Source of the DNA: Lysobacterales bacterium
Lineage (GTDB): Bacteria > Pseudomonadota > Gammaproteobacteria > Xanthomonadales > Xanthomonadaceae
Reading direction: 5' to 3'
Length of the DNA stretch: 17,991 nucleotides
NCBI GenBank assembly: GCA_020442545.1
Contig: JAGRJX010000204.1
Span: 1 to 17,991 of the forward strand
Part shown: positions 15,601 to 17,991 of the stretch, piece by piece
How the letters are laid out: each line of letters starts with the position of its first letter
Numbering within the stretch: position 1 is the first letter of the stretch
The notes under the pieces: model-generated
Database searches by the model: none
Told to the model about the DNA's origin: nothing
Seen by the model: only the letters and a program-made list of their open reading frames with translations
Program-made: the position numbers and the translations under genes

Positions 15601-16472
15601 CGGACCTGCGCCTCGACTGGCACGCCGAGCAGGGCCTGCGCGTCGACGGCACGCTGGCCGTGCCCGAGGGCCGCCTCGATCTGGAGCGCATCGAGAACAG
15701 CATCGCGCCCTCCGCCGACGTGGTGGTCGTCGATCCGCGCGACGGCCGCGGCAAAGCCGGCGCGCTGCCATTGCGTGCCGACGTCAGGGTAGTCTTTGGT
15801 GGCGGCAAGCCCGGCGAGGCCATGCGCCTGCGCGGTTTCGGCTTTGATGGTCGGGTGGAAGGCTCCTTGGCGGTTCGCGAGCGGCCCGGTCGCAGCGCGA
15901 CGGGACGCGGCACGCTCAACGTCAGCGGCAAGTACCGCGCCTACGGCCAGAACCTGGACATCCAGCGCGGCCGTCTGCTGTTTGCCAACACCGCACTCGA
16001 CAACCCCAATATCGACGTGCGCGCCGAACGCGGGTTTGACCGGCAGACGGTGGGTCTTGAGGTCGGCGGCACGGCGCTGCTGCCGATTCTCGACGTCTAT
16101 GCCGACCCGCCGCTGGACCAGGCCGAGGCGCTGAGCTACCTGGTGCTTGGACGGCCGTTACGCCAGGCCAGCGGAGCCGACGGCGCGCAGCTCGGCGAGG
16201 CGGCGGCGGCGATTGGCGGCAACCTGCTGGCCGGCAAGCTCGGCGACCGGCTGGGGCTCGACATTGGCGTTGCCGACTCCAAGGCGCTGGGCGGCGCCGC
16301 AGTGAGCGTGGGCAAGTACCTGTCGCCGCGGCTGTACCTGGGCTACGGCGTGTCGCTGTTCGGCAGCGGTCAGGTAGTGACCTTCAAGTACATCATCAAC
16401 CATCTGTGGGAAACCGAGATCGAGTCCGGCCGCGAGAACCGGGTTGGCCTCAACTACACCCTGGAACGCTGA
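12624..16472 (+). CDS. tamB: TamB, AsmA-like inner-membrane/periplasm-spanning protein
   Basis: The product has 1282 residues, a usual TamB length. A single transmembrane helix at 21-44 (VIAVLLLVLVLVVLGGW) anchors it in the inner membrane with a short basic cytoplasmic tail. The rest is long runs of alternating beta-strand sequence with recurring 'LDxxLxxLRGELxG' and 'DGELxxDLAQ' patterns, as expected of the repeating beta-groove that spans the periplasm. The C-terminal DUF490/TamB domain is clear: DVYADPPLDQAEALSYLVLG, SVGKYLSPRLYLGYGVSLFG and the terminal ENRVGLNYTLER. Two cysteines (SCLKGEVVSLC) near the middle could form the disulfide seen in relatives. Start ATG 12624 overlaps the tamA stop. 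No terminator is visible after the stop; 16473-16706 holds no gene I can support. Confidence 0.94.
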   Translation: MSEAGRPENSRSQPRRALRRWLAVIAVLLLVLVLVVLGGWFWLFHSSSGRDFALAQLSASLPTTEDGKPALHYDRADGVLADTLVLSGLRYDLGDGMRLDVDRATLRLSPGALLGRRLQVESLALAHPVLTLGEGPGEPEPETPAFQWPDINLPLSVAISELRLSNGDIAAASGDALFHVDTLALDAELDRLGHLAIGRFELDSDFGRLGSQGELDFDGIASGRLNADWQGAANEPPLRLQARAGQGRLSLQLSVSSQPAQRVQLDIEQARWTLRVELDRLDLRRWWPDAPLAWLTAQLEAVGDGREATLDGRIASDRYATDVGESRVVLSEDATSLTLTPLVMEPDGDTSGGTASADAGRLEARGRIALAGGAAHAISLHADRLLIPGTTLADGSGATRISGEATLSGTIDSWQLAFEGSAGRNAMLLPLMLQATGDQTRAVLEQLRAGDAAGQASGSGEIQWDPAVDLQLQLALDGFDPSRLHPQLSGRLDGELAFDLAQAGDDWRIDLGLDRLRGELLGHTVRGDGEAHVGPDAAPGELHLLIGGSDLRLKGQAGDTLDLQLSLAPLRLQDLLPDFSGDLNGELRMAGTVDDPTLQASLRGESLAHGALRVGQLTLQGKATPKGDAPTELRLSLRDVVQGEVRLDTVSLGVSGHNKAHRIELDANGERLGLSLRARGGWQQPVWTGVVEEASVAPAERPVWRLQQPADLRVDNGRFTLSRSCLKGEVVSLCAEASGNRQQQTASVALDALPLALVAPWLPQQAGEALDIGGELSGQAILERVGEQLQAELALDSVDGHVSYAVSEALPENQRLLEWQSLALRARLADGRLNATLDAGLDGEGQLSARIEGASPLDHPDAALQGDLNVQLPQLRALSLVEPELSGASARLVGRLDVAGSWRQPALSGQLRLDRFNAEIPALGLKLSNSELNLVSDNGSRFRVQGRIATGEGELSLEGNVDPLADGERGELRIRGERVLASDTSLLRVLVSPDLRLDWHAEQGLRVDGTLAVPEGRLDLERIENSIAPSADVVVVDPRDGRGKAGALPLRADVRVVFGGGKPGEAMRLRGFGFDGRVEGSLAVRERPGRSATGRGTLNVSGKYRAYGQNLDIQRGRLLFANTALDNPNIDVRAERGFDRQTVGLEVGGTALLPILDVYADPPLDQAEALSYLVLGRPLRQASGADGAQLGEAAAAIGGNLLAGKLGDRLGLDIGVADSKALGGAAVSVGKYLSPRLYLGYGVSLFGSGQVVTFKYIINHLWETEIESGRENRVGLNYTLER

Positions 16473-16606
16473 GCCATCGCACATTCACTGCGCGTTGGTG
16501 GTGGAATTCGCCGGCAACTCCGCCAGCCGGCGTAGCGTGTGAGGCGGAACCATACGCCGCCGACTGGATTTCGCGTGAACGGCTTCACGTCAGGTCCACG
16601 GCTTCC

Positions 16607-16615
16607 TGTTAACAT
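16607..16615 (+). promoter_or_regulatory. Extended -10 promoter before the YbaY-type lipoprotein
   Basis: TGTTAACAT fits the extended -10 pattern TG-N-TATAAT with four of six hexamer matches. A TTCACG at 16584-16589 is a possible -35, but 20 bases away, longer than usual. The predicted transcript start is near 16622, giving a leader of about 85 bases. Confidence 0.4.
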
Positions 16616-16706
16616 GCGCGGCTCGATTCGGCTCCAAACTCGCCTCCGGCGGGCGCGGAATGTCGGCTCATCGAACCTTTCCACCGCAACCATTCAAGGA
16701 CAGGCC

Positions 16707-17561
16707 ATGCGAGTTCTGTTTCTTTCCCTGACTGCCGTGCTGCTGCTGGCCGGCTGCAACAAGCCCGCCCCGGCGCCGGATGCCGCCGATGTTGCCCGCG
16801 ATGAAGCGGCGGCGCGGATGGCCGCCATGTCCAACCTGCCGGCAGTGACCGGGCAGATCAACCTGGCCGGCGTCAATCAGCTGCCCAAGTCCGAAGTGAA
16901 TCTGGAGCTGCGCCTGCTCGACGTCACCGATCCGAGCCAGAAGCCGGTCACCGTGGAAGAACTGATCGCGCCGGCGCCGCGCCGCCTGCCGATGGACTAT
17001 CGCCTGCCCTACCACGGTGAAAAGATCGATCAGGCCAAGCGCTACGTGATCGAGGCGGCGCTGAGCATCAGCGGCATGCGTCTTTACAGCACGGCGCTGC
17101 CGGTACAGGTACTGACCGACGGCCATCCGGCCAGCGCCACCCTGGATCTGGTATCCGGCGGCATGACCGCCACCACCATGTCGCAGGCCGAGCTCACCAA
17201 GCGCGAGTTCGGTGCCCTGGAGAGCCAGCTCGGCGGCATGCGCCGGGTGACCGGCAAGCGCGTCGAGGACGACATCAGCGTGGGTTGGGACGCCTTCATG
17301 CAGGACGGCACGCTGCGCATGGCGCGCGAGCAGGTCAACCTCGACAACGAGAGTCGTGTGTCCTATCGCTACGCCTACAAGACCGGCCAGCCCTGGTATG
17401 TGGTGCGCGAAAGGGACGGCATTACCTCGCAGGTAGCGTGGGACCACGAGCAGCGTGTCATCCTCAACGAACGGAGCGATGGTGGTGAACTGGACGACAG
17501 CGATGTCGCCGCGCTTCGCGCCCGTGCCGCATCATTGGCCGACGCCATCAGCAAGGGCTGA
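16707..17561 (+). CDS. YbaY-family outer-membrane lipoprotein with C-terminal extension
   Basis: The product has 284 residues from the ATG at 16707, preceded by AAGGA six bases upstream. A lipoprotein signal ends in the lipobox LLAGC, with Cys-17 as the lipidated residue. Asn at +2 predicts outer-membrane sorting. About 49-155 match the YbaY beta-sandwich: TGQINLAGVNQLPKSEVNLE, RLLDVTD, MDYRLPYHGEKID, YVIEAAL and LYSTALPVQVLTDGHP. The remaining 110 or so residues are an additional region with a helical start (AELTKREFGALESQLGG) and strand patterns (YRYAYKTGQPWYVVRERDG) that I do not recognise. The molecular role of YbaY proteins is not established. An upstream open frame to 16539 is rejected because it lacks a signal sequence and bypasses the lipobox start. 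A strong terminator follows. Confidence 0.88.
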   Translation: MRVLFLSLTAVLLLAGCNKPAPAPDAADVARDEAAARMAAMSNLPAVTGQINLAGVNQLPKSEVNLELRLLDVTDPSQKPVTVEELIAPAPRRLPMDYRLPYHGEKIDQAKRYVIEAALSISGMRLYSTALPVQVLTDGHPASATLDLVSGGMTATTMSQAELTKREFGALESQLGGMRRVTGKRVEDDISVGWDAFMQDGTLRMAREQVNLDNESRVSYRYAYKTGQPWYVVRERDGITSQVAWDHEQRVILNERSDGGELDDSDVAALRARAASLADAISKG

Positions 17562-17585
17562 CGGCGGTCGCCGCATTCGCCCGAG

Positions 17586-17610
17586 AACGCCCGGCCTGTC
17601 CGGGCGTTTT
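17586..17610 (+). terminator. Intrinsic terminator after the YbaY-type gene
   Basis: AACGCCCGG and CCGGGCGTT form a perfect nine-base-pair stem around a five-base loop, followed by a T-run (TTTT including stem bases). It begins 25 bases after the stop codon and isolates the gene from the isocitrate dehydrogenase gene downstream. Confidence 0.9.
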
Positions 17611-17626
17611 CATTGGTCGTCGCGGT

Positions 17627-17655
17627 TTGCCCGGCTTCCGGCCGCGCGCGACAAT
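17627..17655 (+). promoter_or_regulatory. Predicted promoter of the isocitrate dehydrogenase gene
   Basis: TTGCCC (17627-17632) and GACAAT (17650-17655) are separated by 17 bases. The match is modest at -35 (three of six) and fair at -10 (four of six). It lies between the terminator and the start codon at 17739, predicting a leader of about 76 bases. Confidence 0.45.
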
Positions 17656-17738
17656 GACCGCTTTCGTGCAGCCCGCGCCCGTGCTGGCGCATCGATTTCC
17701 CACGACTGACACGCCATAGACAAGGATCGAGACTCGAC

Positions 17739-17991
17739 ATGTCCGACACCGCAAAGATCATCTACACCCTCACCGACGAAGCGCCGCTGCTGGCCACGCA
17801 GTCGCTGTTGCCGATCATCGAAGCATTCACCGCGACCGCCGACGTGGCGGTGGAAACCCGCGACATTTCGCTGGCCGGCCGCATCCTGGCACAGTTCCCG
17901 GAGCGACTCGGCGACGGCGCCACCAGCGACGACCTCGCTGAACTGGGCAAACTGGCGAAGACGCCGGAAGCCAACATCATCAAGCTGCCCA
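17739..17991 (+). CDS. icd: Monomeric NADP-dependent isocitrate dehydrogenase, 5' part
   Basis: The frame is open from ATG 17739 to the window edge, giving the first 84 residues; the full enzyme is usually about 740. The N-terminus matches monomeric isocitrate dehydrogenases such as the Azotobacter enzyme: KIIYTLTDEAPLLATQSLLP, VETRDISLAGRILAQFPE, SDDLAELGKLAKTPEANIIK. The enzyme converts isocitrate to 2-oxoglutarate with NADP+ in the TCA cycle. AAGGAT at 17722-17727 is a rather distant ribosome-binding site. It has its own promoter and is not part of the lipoprotein unit. Confidence 0.93.
   Translation, partial: MSDTAKIIYTLTDEAPLLATQSLLPIIEAFTATADVAVETRDISLAGRILAQFPERLGDGATSDDLAELGKLAKTPEANIIKLP

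Noticed and set aside
16640..16694. tRNA-like 3' end (translation GSSNLSTAT, ending CCACCGCAACCA)
   Set aside because: The bases around the putative T-loop do not pair into a five-base stem and no acceptor, D or anticodon arms fit; it is a chance resemblance.

Overview
The window comes from a G+C-rich gammaproteobacterium, most likely of the Xanthomonadales/Lysobacterales group. The evidence is the uniformly GC-rich codon use, a tamA-tamB pair, a Fiu/PiuA-type siderophore receptor beside piuC, a YbaY-type lipoprotein and a monomeric NADP isocitrate dehydrogenase. This placement is an inference from gene content; there is no rRNA or tRNA marker in the window.

Layout. (1) 101-2247, plus strand: a small membrane protein with two L7/L12-C-terminal-like repeats, then a tight trio made of a GFA-family protein, a YmdB-type macrodomain hydrolase and a DUF2007 protein with a split zinc ribbon. 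(2) 2398-7247, minus strand: five genes in transcription order PepSY membrane protein, DUF2271 protein, DUF4198 protein, ApbE flavin transferase, membrane-anchored CysJ-like flavoreductase. (3) 7340-10563, minus strand: piuC-type 2OG-Fe(II) oxygenase and, upstream of it, a Fiu/PiuA-type TonB-dependent catecholate-siderophore receptor. (4) 10855-16472, plus strand: tamA and tamB, overlapping by ATGA. (5) 16707-17561: YbaY-family lipoprotein followed by a clear intrinsic terminator. (6) 17739 to the window edge: 5' part of monomeric isocitrate dehydrogenase.

The biologically most interesting part is 2398-10734. A strong Fur box overlaps the receptor promoter. A second, weaker box in front of the PepSY operon is identical to the first at 12 of 15 positions. 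The five operon proteins together look like a route that moves electrons from cytoplasmic NADPH, through a membrane flavoprotein and a PepSY membrane protein, to a periplasmic acceptor. The DUF2271 protein carries a motif resembling an ApbE flavinylation site (DGVTGPT), so it may be the covalently flavinylated carrier. I infer a role in reductive iron release from siderophores imported by the receptor. This is a hypothesis from gene families, motifs and regulation, not a demonstrated pathway.

Most other long open frames on the opposite strands of these genes are GC-driven shadows and are left out. I saw no insertion sequence, CRISPR array, RNA gene or phage remnant. One inverted pair of REP-like sequences sits inside the five-gene operon.
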